A model generated the notes under the pieces. The model saw nothing but the letters and a program-made list of their open reading frames with translations, did not search any database and was not told the DNA's origin. Below, piece by piece: positions 33,976-42,392 of a stretch of DNA of 64,000 bases. Location of the stretch: assembly GCA_006226775.1 (NCBI GenBank), contig SBGD01000031.1:1-64000 (forward strand), written 5' to 3'. Within the stretch, counting starts at the first letter, position 1. Every line of letters starts with the position of its first letter. This stretch comes from Paracoccaceae bacterium. Its GTDB lineage: Bacteria > Pseudomonadota > Alphaproteobacteria > Rhodobacterales > Rhodobacteraceae. The position numbers and the translations under genes were made by a program.

Positions 33976-34581
33976 ATGGCCGGATCCGGTGAACGCAAGG
34001 CCCAGAAATCCCGCACGCGGGAGGCGCTTCTGGACGGCGCGCGCAAGTTGATGCTGGCGGGCGAGCCGGTGAGCGTCGCGGCCGCGGCCGAGCGGGTGGG
34101 CATCTCGAAGGCGACCGCCTACCGGTATTTCTCGGATCCCGGCGTGATGGCCGCCGAGGCGGGGCTGGCGGTGAAGGTCACGCCCTACGAGGAGATCATC
34201 GCCGGCACGCGCTCGGCCGGCGGGCGGGTGCGCGCGCTCAGCCGGTATTTCTTCGAGCTGGCCCTGACCCACGAAGCCGCCTTCCGGCAGTTCCTCGCCC
34301 GGTCGCTCGATGCCTGGAGCGCGGAGAGCGGCAAGCTGACCATCCGCCGGGGCGCGCGCCGGGTGGCGATGTTCGAGGCGGCCCTGCAGGACGCCGCGAT
34401 CCCGGAAGAGCGCAAGGCCCGGCTGGTCCGGGCGCTGTCGCTGGCAACCGGGGTGGAGGCGATGATCGTGCTGATCGACGTGGTCCAGGCCGACAAGGCG
34501 GCGGCGCGGCAGGCGGTCACCGACATCACCGACGCGCTGATCGCCGCGCATCTCCCGCCCGAGCCGCCCGACCCGGGCTGA
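33976..34581 (+). CDS. TetR-family transcriptional regulator
   Basis: The 201 residues comprise an N-terminal TetR helix-turn-helix (SRTREALLDGARKLMLAG, SVAAAAERVGISKATAYRYF, residues ~13-55) followed by an all-helical ligand domain without recognisable specificity. It is transcribed away from the cupin gene and likely represses it and itself through the dyad in the gap. It converges with the fsr gene, 43 bases apart. Confidence 0.88.
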   Translation: MAGSGERKAQKSRTREALLDGARKLMLAGEPVSVAAAAERVGISKATAYRYFSDPGVMAAEAGLAVKVTPYEEIIAGTRSAGGRVRALSRYFFELALTHEAAFRQFLARSLDAWSAESGKLTIRRGARRVAMFEAALQDAAIPEERKARLVRALSLATGVEAMIVLIDVVQADKAAARQAVTDITDALIAAHLPPEPPDPG

Positions 34582-34624
34582 CCGCCCCGGGGCAAGGGCC
34601 GGGCGGGGGCGCCCGCCGCTCCGG

Positions 34625-35806
34625 TCAGTCCAGGTCGGGCAGGAAGGCGGTCAGGAACCCGAGGCAGAGCAGCGCGGACAGGTAGCCGAAGACCTGCTGC
34701 ATGCCGATCTGGTCCGCCAGCGCCCCGAGCGCCGCGGCCCCCAGTGCCCCGATGCCGAAGGCAAAGCCGAAGACGAAGCCCGCCACCATGCCCACCTTCT
34801 GCGGCAGCAATTCCTGGGCAAAGACCACGATCGCCGCAAAGGCCGAGGACAGCACCAACCCGACGATGACGGTCAGCGTGACCACGCCCCAGAGCGGCGC
34901 GAGGGGCAGCACCAGCGCGAAGGGCAGCGCGCCCAGGATCGACCCCCAGATCACCTTCTTGCGCCCGATCCGGTCGCCCACCGGCCCGCCGAAGAAGGTG
35001 CCGAAGGCCACCGCCGCGAGGAACACGAACAACAGCCCCTGGGCGTGCCGCACCGAAAGCGCGAACTTCTCGATCAGGAAGAAGGTGTAATAGCTCTTGA
35101 AGGTCTCGATATAGACGAACTTGCTGAGCAGCAGCGCCCCGAGCACCGCAAAGGCGAGGATCAGGCGCTTGCGCGGCAGGTCAGGCCCGACCGCCAGCGG
35201 CGTGCCCGCGGCCCGTGTCGCGCGTTGCTGATGGGTGAACCAGCGCGCGATCCAGAGCAGGACGACGACCGCCCCGACCGCCAGCAGGCCGAACCAGACG
35301 GTGCTGGCCTGCCCCAGCGGCAGCACGATCAGCGCCGCCGCCAGCGGGCCCAGCGCGGTCCCGGCATTGCCGCCGACCTGGAAGCTGGACTGCGCAAAGC
35401 CCAGCCGCCCGCCCGAGGCCATGCGGCAGACGCGTGAAGCCTCGGGGTGAAACAGCGCCGAGCCAAGCCCGAGGACCGCCGCCGCCGCCAGAAGCGCCGG
35501 GAAGGACCCGGCCAGCGCCAGCATCACGACGCCAAGCGCCACCACCGCCATCGCTACCGCCAGCGAATAGGGTTTCGGCCGCAGATCGCCGTAAAGGCCC
35601 AGCACCGGTTGCAGGATGCAGGCGGTGATCTGCTGCGCCAGCGTCAGCAGGCCCAGCTGGAAATAGGTCAGGTCGTACTGGCCTTTCAGCACCGGATAGA
35701 GCGCGGGCAGCAGGAACTGCAGCAGATCGTTGATCAGATGGGTGCCGCTGACCGCGAGAATGACGGAATAGGAAGTCGGCAATCCCGCCGCGCGCTGTGT
35801 GATCAT
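34625..35806 (-). CDS. fsr: MFS efflux transporter, fosmidomycin-resistance (Fsr) type
   Basis: This is a 393-residue major-facilitator protein with twelve hydrophobic segments. Fsr-type landmarks are GTHLINDLLQFLLPALYPVLK at the N terminus, LGLGSALFHPEASR, and RIGRKKVIWGSILGALPFALVLPLAP in the cytoplasmic loop. In Escherichia coli this family exports fosmidomycin; the natural substrate is unknown. The ATG at 35806 fits the family N terminus; extending upstream would cross an 18-bp inverted repeat. It is divergent from a LysR gene. Confidence 0.85.
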   Translation of the reverse strand: MITQRAAGLPTSYSVILAVSGTHLINDLLQFLLPALYPVLKGQYDLTYFQLGLLTLAQQITACILQPVLGLYGDLRPKPYSLAVAMAVVALGVVMLALAGSFPALLAAAAVLGLGSALFHPEASRVCRMASGGRLGFAQSSFQVGGNAGTALGPLAAALIVLPLGQASTVWFGLLAVGAVVVLLWIARWFTHQQRATRAAGTPLAVGPDLPRKRLILAFAVLGALLLSKFVYIETFKSYYTFFLIEKFALSVRHAQGLLFVFLAAVAFGTFFGGPVGDRIGRKKVIWGSILGALPFALVLPLAPLWGVVTLTVIVGLVLSSAFAAIVVFAQELLPQKVGMVAGFVFGFAFGIGALGAAALGALADQIGMQQVFGYLSALLCLGFLTAFLPDLD

Positions 35807-35825
35807 GACCTGGACCTCGACAAGG

Positions 35826-35890
35826 GATCGGCAATCGACACCCGCCGCGCGTCGAGGAAAGGTCCTCCGGGTGGGTGTCGATTGCCGATC
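35826..35890. repeat. 18-bp perfect inverted repeat in the fsr leader
   Basis: gatcggcaatcgacaccc at 35826-35843 and its exact reverse complement at 35873-35890 enclose 29 bases. The repeat starts 20 bases upstream of the fsr ATG, between fsr and the divergent lysR gene. It could form a long hairpin in the fsr leader or be a regulator site. Confidence 0.8.
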
Positions 35891-35980
35891 ATGACTTTGA
35901 TCCGCGATCATGCCCGATATTCATTCGGGTTTCACGCCAGAAGGAAACGCTCTAGGCTTTAGAAAAACTACAGGCTGATC

Positions 35981-36856
35981 ATGCCCGGACCCCGCAATAT
36001 CCTGCCGCCGATGAACGCCCTGCGCACCTTCGAGGTTGCCGGGCGCCGCCTCAGCTTCCGCGCCGCCTCGGAGGAATTGGGCGTGACCCAGGGCGCGGTG
36101 GCGCAACAGGTGCGCCTGCTCGAGGATCACCTCGGGCTGGTGCTGTTCACGCGCCTGCCCCGGGGTGCGGCGCTGACCGCACGGGGGGCGGCCTATCACG
36201 CCGAGGTCACCCGCGCCTTCGACATCCTGCGCCGGGCAACCGGGCAGGTGCATGCCGGCGACGGCAGCCTGACCATCAGCGTGACGCCGACCTTCGCCAC
36301 CAAGCTGCTGATCCCGCAACTGTCGTCGCTGAACGCGGTGCTGCCCGAGGTGGAGATCCGCACGATTGCCACCGTCGCGATCTCGGATTTCGAGCGCGAC
36401 CAGGTCGATATCGCCGTGCGCGAGACCCGCCCGCCCTTTCCGCCGCATCTGCAGGCCGAACTGCTGTTTCGCCAGCAACTCGTGGTGGTCGGCAGCCCGC
36501 ATCTGCTGGGCGGCCGCACCCGGCCGCTGTCGCGCGCCGAGGCGCGCGCCCTGCCGCTGCTGCACGACGCCTATGGCCATTGGCAGGCGTATTTCGAGAC
36601 GAGGGAGCGGCTGCCGGGCGCCGTCTTCAACCAGATCTCCCTGGCGCTCGACGCCGCGCTGGCCGGGCAGGGCCTGGCGATTGTCAGCCGCCCCTTCGTG
36701 CAGGCCGATCTCGACGCCGGGCGGCTGATCGACGCAGGCCCCGCCGGTTTCGCCCCGGATGCCGACTACTACCTGATCCGCAAGAAATCCCCCGGCCCCC
36801 GCCGCGTAAGCGATCTGGTCTGGAGCTGGTGCCTGGACACCTTCGCTTTGCCGTGA
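35981..36856 (+). CDS. LysR-family regulator, GcvA type
   Basis: The 291-residue protein begins with the GcvA-like N terminus LPPMNALRTFEVAGRRLSF, then the helix-turn-helix AASEELGVTQGAVAQQVRLLE (residues ~28-48) and a periplasmic-binding-protein-like effector domain (TISVTPTFATKLLIPQLSSL). GcvA-type regulators also control beta-lactamase and efflux genes. Its divergent position makes fsr the probable target. The first ATG in the frame is used. Confidence 0.88.
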   Translation: MPGPRNILPPMNALRTFEVAGRRLSFRAASEELGVTQGAVAQQVRLLEDHLGLVLFTRLPRGAALTARGAAYHAEVTRAFDILRRATGQVHAGDGSLTISVTPTFATKLLIPQLSSLNAVLPEVEIRTIATVAISDFERDQVDIAVRETRPPFPPHLQAELLFRQQLVVVGSPHLLGGRTRPLSRAEARALPLLHDAYGHWQAYFETRERLPGAVFNQISLALDAALAGQGLAIVSRPFVQADLDAGRLIDAGPAGFAPDADYYLIRKKSPGPRRVSDLVWSWCLDTFALP

Positions 36857-37019
36857 CGGCGGGGCGCGGTGTTCCGGCCATGTTTCGGGACGGCAAGCCC
36901 TGGCCAAACGCCTGGCAGATTTGGCCCGAGAAGGGGTGGGACGCCGAAACCGATGACGCCCGTCTCCGCGAGGGCCGGGAGACGACAGCAACGCGTGTCC
37001 CACAGCTTGGATCGGACGC

Positions 37020-37049
37020 AAGGTGACCGTAGTGAAGGTGACCGTAGTG
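37020..37049. repeat. 15-bp tandem duplication upstream of tRNA-Cys 3' end
   Basis: aaggtgaccgtagtg is repeated twice in direct contact (37020-37034 and 37035-37049), seven bases from the 3' end of the tRNA-Cys gene. It looks like a recent slippage or short duplication. Confidence 0.8.
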
Positions 37050-37056
37050 AATGGGG

Positions 37057-37130
37057 TGGAGGCGAGTACCGGAATCGAACCGGTGTACACGGATTTGCAA
37101 TCCGCTGCGTAACCACTCCGCCAACTCGCC
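37057..37130 (-). tRNA. tRNA-Cys (GCA)
   Basis: Read on the minus strand the gene runs from GGCGAGT to ACTCGCC-T-CCA with encoded CCA. The anticodon loop TTGCAAA gives GCA. The D, anticodon and T arms all pair. Confidence 0.95.
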
Positions 37131-37369
37131 CAAAGTGGTGTGATCCCGGCATTTAGCCGGTCGCGGCGCCCGGCGCAAGGGTCTTGTCCAGCGCGCGCGC
37201 CAAACTGCCGCCCCCCTGGCCGGCCGCGCCCCAAGTCGCATCCGCGGGCCGGCAGGGCCCGGCCGATGCGCCGAGTCCTCGCACGTGGGAAAACGCAACC
37301 GGAGACGTTGCCGGAGGTCGACGATTATGGCAAGACAGGTGTAACGCTCCTGAACCGACGAGTTTAGCA

Positions 37370-38023
37370 ATGATCGACTACGCCCAGCGCCGGACCTTCA
37401 TGGTCGATACCCAGGTCCGTCCGTCCGATGTCACCAAGTTTCCGATCATCGACGCCATGCTGGAGGTCCCGCGCGAGCTTTTCGTGCCGCGCGACAGGCG
37501 CGAGGCGGCCTATGTCGGCGAGAACCTCGAAATCGCGCCGGGTCGGGTGATGCTCGAGGCGCGGACCCTGGCCAAGATGCTGGATGCCGTGGCCTTCACC
37601 GGCCGCGAGCTGGTGCTCGATATCGGCGCCGGCTACGGCTATGCCGCGGCGGTGATCGCGCGCATGGCCGAGGCGGTGGTCGCCGTCGAGGACGACGCCG
37701 ACCTGGTGGCCGAGGCGCAGGGCGCGCTGTCGGACAACGGTGCCGACGGGGTCATCATGCACGAGGCGGCGCTGAACGAAGGCGCGCCGGAACACGGGCC
37801 CTATGACGTGGTGATCATCGAAGGCGGGATCGAGGTTCTGCCGCAAGCGATCGCCGATCAGTTGAAGGACGGCGGCAAGATCGTGGCGCTGTTCATGGAA
37901 GGCGAGCTGGGCGTCGTGCGCCTCGGCTACAAGATGAGCGGCGAGATCACCTGGCGCTTTGCCTTCAATGCCGCGGCGCCGGTGCTGCCGGGGTTTGAAA
38001 GGGCGGTGGAGTTCGCGCTCTAG
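37370..38023 (+). CDS. pcm: Protein-L-isoaspartate O-methyltransferase
   Basis: It repairs isoaspartyl residues with S-adenosylmethionine. The 217-residue protein has the class I methyltransferase motif LVLDIGAGYGYAAAVIARMA (about residues 82-101), the acidic VVAVEDDADL and a post-motif DVVIIEGGIE. In many alphaproteobacteria this divergent form precedes tolC, as here, with a 69-base gap. The start MIDYAQRR follows a weak ribosome site; upstream in-frame extensions are out of keeping with the family. Confidence 0.85.
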   Translation: MIDYAQRRTFMVDTQVRPSDVTKFPIIDAMLEVPRELFVPRDRREAAYVGENLEIAPGRVMLEARTLAKMLDAVAFTGRELVLDIGAGYGYAAAVIARMAEAVVAVEDDADLVAEAQGALSDNGADGVIMHEAALNEGAPEHGPYDVVIIEGGIEVLPQAIADQLKDGGKIVALFMEGELGVVRLGYKMSGEITWRFAFNAAAPVLPGFERAVEFAL

Positions 38024-38092
38024 CCAAGAGGTCCCGCGCCAGTCCGGCGCCGGGCCATACCAAGAGGATCGACCGGGCAGGAGAGCTTCGGG

Positions 38093-39514
38093 ATGACGAC
38101 AAAGACGGTGCGGCGGGCCTTGCAGGGGCTGGTGCTGGCGGGGGCGATGGCGGTGGCGCCGATCATGGCGGCGGGCGAGACGCTGGCCGATGCGCTTGCG
38201 GGCGCCTATGAGCATTCGGGGCTGCTGGAGCAGAACCGGGCGCTGTTGCGCGCGGCCGACGAGGACGTGGCCATCGCGGTCGCCGCGCTGCGCCCGATCC
38301 TCAGCTGGTCGGCCTCGGTCTCGCGGTCCTTCGGTCATTCGGTCGGCTTCAATCCCGCCAAGCAGAAGTACGCAAAGACGGGATTCGTCTCGAATTCGGC
38401 GGATATCGCGGTGACGGCAAGCCTGCTGCTCTATGATTTCGGCGCCACCCGGCTGCGGGTCGAGGCGGCCAAGGAAACCGTGCTCGGCACGCGCGAATCG
38501 CTGGTCGGCATCGAGCAGCTGGTGCTGCTGCGCGCGCTGACCGCCTATGTGAACGTCCGGCGCCAGACCGAGACCGTGTCGCTGAGCCAGAACAACGTGC
38601 GGCTGGTCGAACAGGAGTTGCGCGCCGCGCGCGACCGTTTCGAGGTGGGGGAAGTCACCCGCACAGATGTCTCGCTGGCCGAGGCCCGCCTGGCCGCCAG
38701 CCGCGCCAACCTGGCCGCCGCCCAGGGCAACCTGATGCGCGCGATCGAGGAATACCGCGCCGTCGTCGGCCGCAAGCCGGGCAACCTTCAGCCGGTGTCC
38801 CGCCTGCCCGAGATCGAGCGCAACCCGGACAAGGCCAAGGCCATTGCCCTGCGCAACCATCCCGACATGAAAGAGACCCAGCACGCGATCAATGCCGCCG
38901 AGCTGAACATGCGCCGCGCCGAAGCCTCGATGATGCCGACGGTGCAGCTCAGCGGGCGGATGTCCAAGACCGAGGATTTCGACTCGCTCGCCTCGACCGA
39001 CAGCCGGTCGGTGTCGATCGACGTCGGCGGCCCGATCTACCGCGGCGGCGAATTGTCGGCCATGGCGCGCCAGGCCATCGCCCGGGTCCAGGCGGTCCGC
39101 TCGTCGCTGCACGTGGTCACCGGCCAGGTGGCGCAGAATGTCGGCAATGCCCTGGCCGGCCTGCAGGTGGCGACCGCCTCGATCGAGGCGACCGAACGCC
39201 AGATCCGCGCCGCCCGCGTCGCCTTTCGCGGCGTGCGCGAGGAGGCCAGCCTGGGCCAGCGGACGACACTGGACGTGCTGACCGCCGAGCAGGATCTGCT
39301 GGATGCCGAGACCTCCTATACCTCGGCGGTGGCCGATCAGACCATTGCCGCCTACGAGGTTCTGGCCGCCATGGGGCTGATGACGGCCAAGCATCTGGGC
39401 CTGAACGTGCAGCACTACGATCCGGCGGAATACTACCGCCTGATCAAGTCCGCGCCGGTCAAGAGCGTCCAGGGCGAGAAGCTGAACCGGATCCTGCGCC
39501 GCATTGGTGACTGA
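38093..39514 (+). CDS. tolC: TolC-family outer-membrane channel
   Basis: This is a 473-residue outer-membrane efflux protein with a signal peptide (LQGLVLAGAMAVAPIMAAGE). Two OEP repeats are visible: the first near NRALLRAADEDVAIAVAALRPILSWSASVS, the second near AINAAELNMRRAEASMMPTVQLSGRM. The coiled-coil hallmarks RFEVGEVTRTDVSLAEARLAA and ASLGQRTTLDVLTAEQDLLDAE occupy equivalent positions in each half. It serves as the exit duct for RND or type I export systems encoded elsewhere. It sits between pcm and a PopZ-like gene. Confidence 0.92.
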   Translation: MTTKTVRRALQGLVLAGAMAVAPIMAAGETLADALAGAYEHSGLLEQNRALLRAADEDVAIAVAALRPILSWSASVSRSFGHSVGFNPAKQKYAKTGFVSNSADIAVTASLLLYDFGATRLRVEAAKETVLGTRESLVGIEQLVLLRALTAYVNVRRQTETVSLSQNNVRLVEQELRAARDRFEVGEVTRTDVSLAEARLAASRANLAAAQGNLMRAIEEYRAVVGRKPGNLQPVSRLPEIERNPDKAKAIALRNHPDMKETQHAINAAELNMRRAEASMMPTVQLSGRMSKTEDFDSLASTDSRSVSIDVGGPIYRGGELSAMARQAIARVQAVRSSLHVVTGQVAQNVGNALAGLQVATASIEATERQIRAARVAFRGVREEASLGQRTTLDVLTAEQDLLDAETSYTSAVADQTIAAYEVLAAMGLMTAKHLGLNVQHYDPAEYYRLIKSAPVKSVQGEKLNRILRRIGD

Positions 39515-39612
39515 TCCCGCGTAAAAGCCACAAGTCCCGCACAATTGTCTCTATCGGTTGTGCGGCGGGCGGGCGCGGGTTATTCTGCGCCCGAGGCAAA
39601 GTGGTGAAATCA

Positions 39613-40785
39613 ATGTCAGATCCGGTCAAATCCTCGGAAATCGAGGATGTCTTGGCGTCCATTCGCAGACTCGTGTCCGAAGAGGCACGCGGCGAGATGC
39701 AGGCGCGCCGCCAGAGCGTTCCCCAACCCGAATCCCCGCCCGAGACAGGCGCAGCGCCCGAGAAAGAGCCGCCCGCCCCCCAGGCGCTTGTCCTGACGCC
39801 CGCCCTACGGGTGCATGAAGGCGGCCGGTCCGAGGCGGAGGCAACCGAGCCGCAGGCGCCTGCCGAGGAGGCCGAGGCGCAGACCGCCGAAGAGACCGCC
39901 GAAGCGGCGGTGGCCGAAGTCGTCGCCGAACTGGCCGGGGATCCGGACACCCTCACGGCGCCCGAGGAGACTGCGGTTGCCGAGGCCGAGGACGATCTGC
40001 CCGAACCGCCGACCGAGGCGCAGACGCTCGAGACCAAGATCGCCGCGCTCGAGGCGCTGATTGCCGAGAACAACGAGGCCTGGCACCCGGCCGAAGAACA
40101 GGCTGAAGAGCACGCCGAAGATCAGGCCGAGGACCGGGTCGACGACTGGGTCGACGAGCAGGCCGAGGATATTTCGGAGCCGGAGCAGGCCGATTCCTCC
40201 CATGCCGATGCCGCCGCGCTGGATGACAGCGCCGAGGACACGCCTGATCTGGCCGATTCGGGCGAGACCGCGCTCGATTGGGAAGACCACCTGCCCGAAG
40301 CCAGCGCCGAAGGAGACGAGAGCGCCGAGACCGAGACCGCTGAGTACGAGGCGGCTGAGCTTGAGGCCCCTGAGCGCGAGACCGCACCGGAGGTCGCAGA
40401 GCCCGCCTCAGAGGCCCTGACGCAGGCGCCGGAGCCGGAGGACGTGTCCGAGCCTGAGCCGGAGCCTGAGCCCGAGGCGGACGAGGCAAGCCACGAGCCC
40501 GCCGAGGCCCTGCCCGCAGGCCCGGAAGAGGCAGAGGATTGGTCCGATGCGGCCGAAACCGCGCAGTCCCCGGAAGAAGAGAACCGCGCCGACCCTACGG
40601 AAAAGGCGCTCCTGTCCGAGACCGATGACGCGCTGACCATCGACGAGGAGGTTCTGCGCGAAATGGTGGTCGACATCGTCCGCGAAGAGCTTCAGGGCGC
40701 CCTGGGCGAGCGGATCACCCGCAATGTCCGCCGCCTGGTGCGCCGCGAAATCCACCGCGCGCTTGCCAGCCAGGAACTGGACTGA
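39613..40785 (+). CDS. PopZ-like acidic polar-organising protein (DUF2497)
   Basis: The 390-residue protein is extremely Glu/Ala/Pro-rich and probably disordered from about residue 30 to 320. The ends are conserved: an N-terminal helix SEIEDVLASIRRLVSEEAR (residues 8-26) and a C-terminal bundle EVLREMVVDIVREELQGALGERITRNVRRLVRREIHRAL. This short-helix/acidic-linker/C-terminal-helix layout is that of PopZ, the Caulobacter pole organiser, and the pcm-tolC-popZ order matches. The linker is longer than in Caulobacter. Orthology is inferred from architecture and context. Confidence 0.65.
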   Translation: MSDPVKSSEIEDVLASIRRLVSEEARGEMQARRQSVPQPESPPETGAAPEKEPPAPQALVLTPALRVHEGGRSEAEATEPQAPAEEAEAQTAEETAEAAVAEVVAELAGDPDTLTAPEETAVAEAEDDLPEPPTEAQTLETKIAALEALIAENNEAWHPAEEQAEEHAEDQAEDRVDDWVDEQAEDISEPEQADSSHADAAALDDSAEDTPDLADSGETALDWEDHLPEASAEGDESAETETAEYEAAELEAPERETAPEVAEPASEALTQAPEPEDVSEPEPEPEPEADEASHEPAEALPAGPEEAEDWSDAAETAQSPEEENRADPTEKALLSETDDALTIDEEVLREMVVDIVREELQGALGERITRNVRRLVRREIHRALASQELD

Positions 40786-40821
40786 CCGGCCCCCTCCGAC
40801 CACCACCCCCCCAACGGAAAA

Positions 40822-40842
40822 GGGCGGCATCGCGTGCCGCCC
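40822..40842 (-). terminator. Hairpin terminator for the leftward small gene
   Basis: gggcggca (40822-40829) and tgccgccc (40835-40842) form an 8-bp stem with a 5-base loop. On the minus strand it is followed by TTTTCC, so it fits termination of the gene ending at 40904; it may also stop the convergent popZ-like message. Confidence 0.65.
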
Positions 40843-40903
40843 CTTGCCCAGAAGAAAACGCGCCCGGATATGGCGCGTTTCATCACCTCATGCCGCGCTG
40901 CTG

Positions 40904-41233
40904 TCAGGCCGCTTCGGCCTGTTCCGCCGCAGCGGCCGCATGGCGACGCTCGCTCTCTTCGCGCGACAGCGCGACCGAGGTGCGCACACCCTTGCCGACA
41001 AACTCCATCAGGCCCTTCACCACACGTTCGTTGGGGTCGATTCCGGCGCAGGACAGCACTTCGCGTCCATCGCGCGACCGCGCCCAACGCGCAATCTGTT
41101 CGGGGCCATTGCCGTATTTCTTGTCGTCGGCGATGGCATCATCCAGTGCAGCCAGAACCACCGCGGCGAAAAGCTTGCGGGCACGGCTTCCCTGCTCGCT
41201 GTTAAAGGCTGTACCATCAACGAAATCTTTCAT
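40904..41233 (-). CDS. Small conserved cytoplasmic protein (DUF6280-like)
   Basis: This 109-residue soluble, mostly helical protein contains LFAAVVLAALDDAIADDKKYGNGPEQIARWARSRDGREVLSCAGI in two runs. It resembles a small family widespread in Rhodobacterales without known role. It is divergent from efp, sharing a 216-base promoter region, and is followed by a hairpin terminator. No catalytic motif is visible. Confidence 0.75.
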   Translation of the reverse strand: MKDFVDGTAFNSEQGSRARKLFAAVVLAALDDAIADDKKYGNGPEQIARWARSRDGREVLSCAGIDPNERVVKGLMEFVGKGVRTSVALSREESERRHAAAAAEQAEAA

Positions 41234-41449
41234 GAATCGTCCTTTTTTCTTGCTCTTGCGTTTCTGGCGTAAAGGCCCTTATGGCCGGTTTTTCCCGATT
41301 CGGATACCCCGCGTTTGCATAGCACCTATGCAGTCCGCGCATAGCTCGCTGCGAGTGCAGCACGACATATGGTTGGCTTGCACGGGGCACGAACGCGATA
41401 TATAGGTGCCCCCAATCCGACATCAACCTTTTGCCATGGTTTTGACACA

Positions 41450-42013
41450 ATGCCGAAGATCAACGGAAACGAGATCCGCCCCGGAAACGTTCTTGAGCAC
41501 GATGGCCACCTCTGGGCGGCGGTCAAGGTCGACCATGTGAAACCCGGCAAGGGCGGCGCCTTTGCCCAGGTCGAGATGAAGAACCTGCGCAACGGCTCCA
41601 AGCTGAACGAACGCTTCCGCTCTGCCGACAAGGTCGAGCGCGTGCGCCTCGAGCAGAAGGACATGCAGTTTCTCTACGAGGACGGCGGCCAGCTGATCTT
41701 CATGGATACCGAGACCTACGACCAGGTGCAGCTCGATGCCGAGATCCTCGGCGAGCGGCGCCCCTTCCTGCAGGACGGCATGACCATCGTGGTGGAATTC
41801 CACGAGGACGAGGCGCTCAACGCCACGCTGCCGCAGAAGGTCACCTGCAAGGTGGTCGAGACCGAACCGGTGGTCAAGGGCCAGACCGCGGCCAACAGCT
41901 TCAAGCCTGCCGTGCTCGACAATGGCGTGCGCGTGCTGGTGCCGCCCTTCGTCGGCCAGGACGAGGACATCGTCGTCAACACCGAGACCATGGAGTATTC
42001 CGAGCGCGCCTGA
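41450..42013 (+). CDS. efp: Elongation factor P
   Basis: EF-P relieves ribosomes stalled at polyproline. The 187-residue protein has the KOW-like domain I with the loop VKPGKGGAF, in which Lys 34 is the residue modified in other bacteria, followed by two OB domains ([18 protein letters not shown], the C-terminal [22 protein letters not shown]). The ATG at 41450 gives the exact family N terminus. A strong bidirectional terminator follows at 42069-42103. No EpmA/EpmB genes are nearby. Confidence 0.95.
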   Translation: MPKINGNEIRPGNVLEHDGHLWAAVKVDHVKPGKGGAFAQVEMKNLRNGSKLNERFRSADKVERVRLEQKDMQFLYEDGGQLIFMDTETYDQVQLDAEILGERRPFLQDGMTIVVEFHEDEALNATLPQKVTCKVVETEPVVKGQTAANSFKPAVLDNGVRVLVPPFVGQDEDIVVNTETMEYSERA

Positions 42014-42068
42014 CCACGGGGCTCGCGCGCATATCCCCCGGACAGCCGGGGGCGCGTATTGCAAGAAT

Positions 42069-42103
42069 AAAAGGCCTCCGGCGCAACGCCAAGGAGGCCT
42101 TTT
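42069..42103. terminator. Bidirectional terminator whose 3' arm is the next gene's ribosome site
   Basis: aaaaggcctcc (42069-42079) pairs perfectly with ggaggcctttt (42093-42103); inside, ggc/gcc extends the stem across a two-base bulge. The A-run and T-run make it a terminator in both directions. The 3' arm contains AAGGAGG (42091-42097), 8 bases from the ATG at 42106, so the ribosome site of the following GNAT gene is buried in the stem. Confidence 0.85.
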
Positions 42104-42105
42104 CC

Positions 42106-42384
42106 ATGTCCAGCCCGCATCCCGATCTGCCCGCCATTGCCGCGCTTCACCCCGAAGACCGCCACCGCGCCGAGCTCATCGCGCAAGACCTGGGCCGGGG
42201 TGCCCGGCTGATCGCCTACCGCACCGAAGGCGTGCTGCGCGGCTACCTGCTCTGGGTGGCAGGCGCCGAGGGCCGACCCGTCGTCACGCGGCTCTACGTG
42301 GCGCCCGGCTGGCGTCGTCGCGGCATTGCCGCGCGCCTGCGCCGCCGCCTGCCATCACTGGCCGCCACCCCGCCGCAGCCGTAG
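42106..42384 (+). CDS. Short GNAT-family acetyltransferase
   Basis: This 92-residue protein contains the GNAT core LIAYRTEGVLRGYLLWVAGA and the acetyl-CoA loop TRLYVAPGWRRRGIAARL, then ends after a Pro/Ala tail. GNAT domains usually have about 140 residues, so the C-terminal strands are missing or this is a minimal form. The ATG is supported by AAGGAGG 8 bases upstream, which lies in the 3' arm of the efp terminator. It converges with ygfZ, 8 bases apart. Substrate unknown. Confidence 0.7.
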   Translation: MSSPHPDLPAIAALHPEDRHRAELIAQDLGRGARLIAYRTEGVLRGYLLWVAGAEGRPVVTRLYVAPGWRRRGIAARLRRRLPSLAATPPQP

Positions 42385-42392
42385 GCCGGGCT

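Noticed and set aside
36857-37056. Small gene between the GcvA-type lysR gene and tRNA-Cys
   Set aside because: The frames have no ribosome site or recognisable protein, and the region contains a simple 15-bp tandem repeat.
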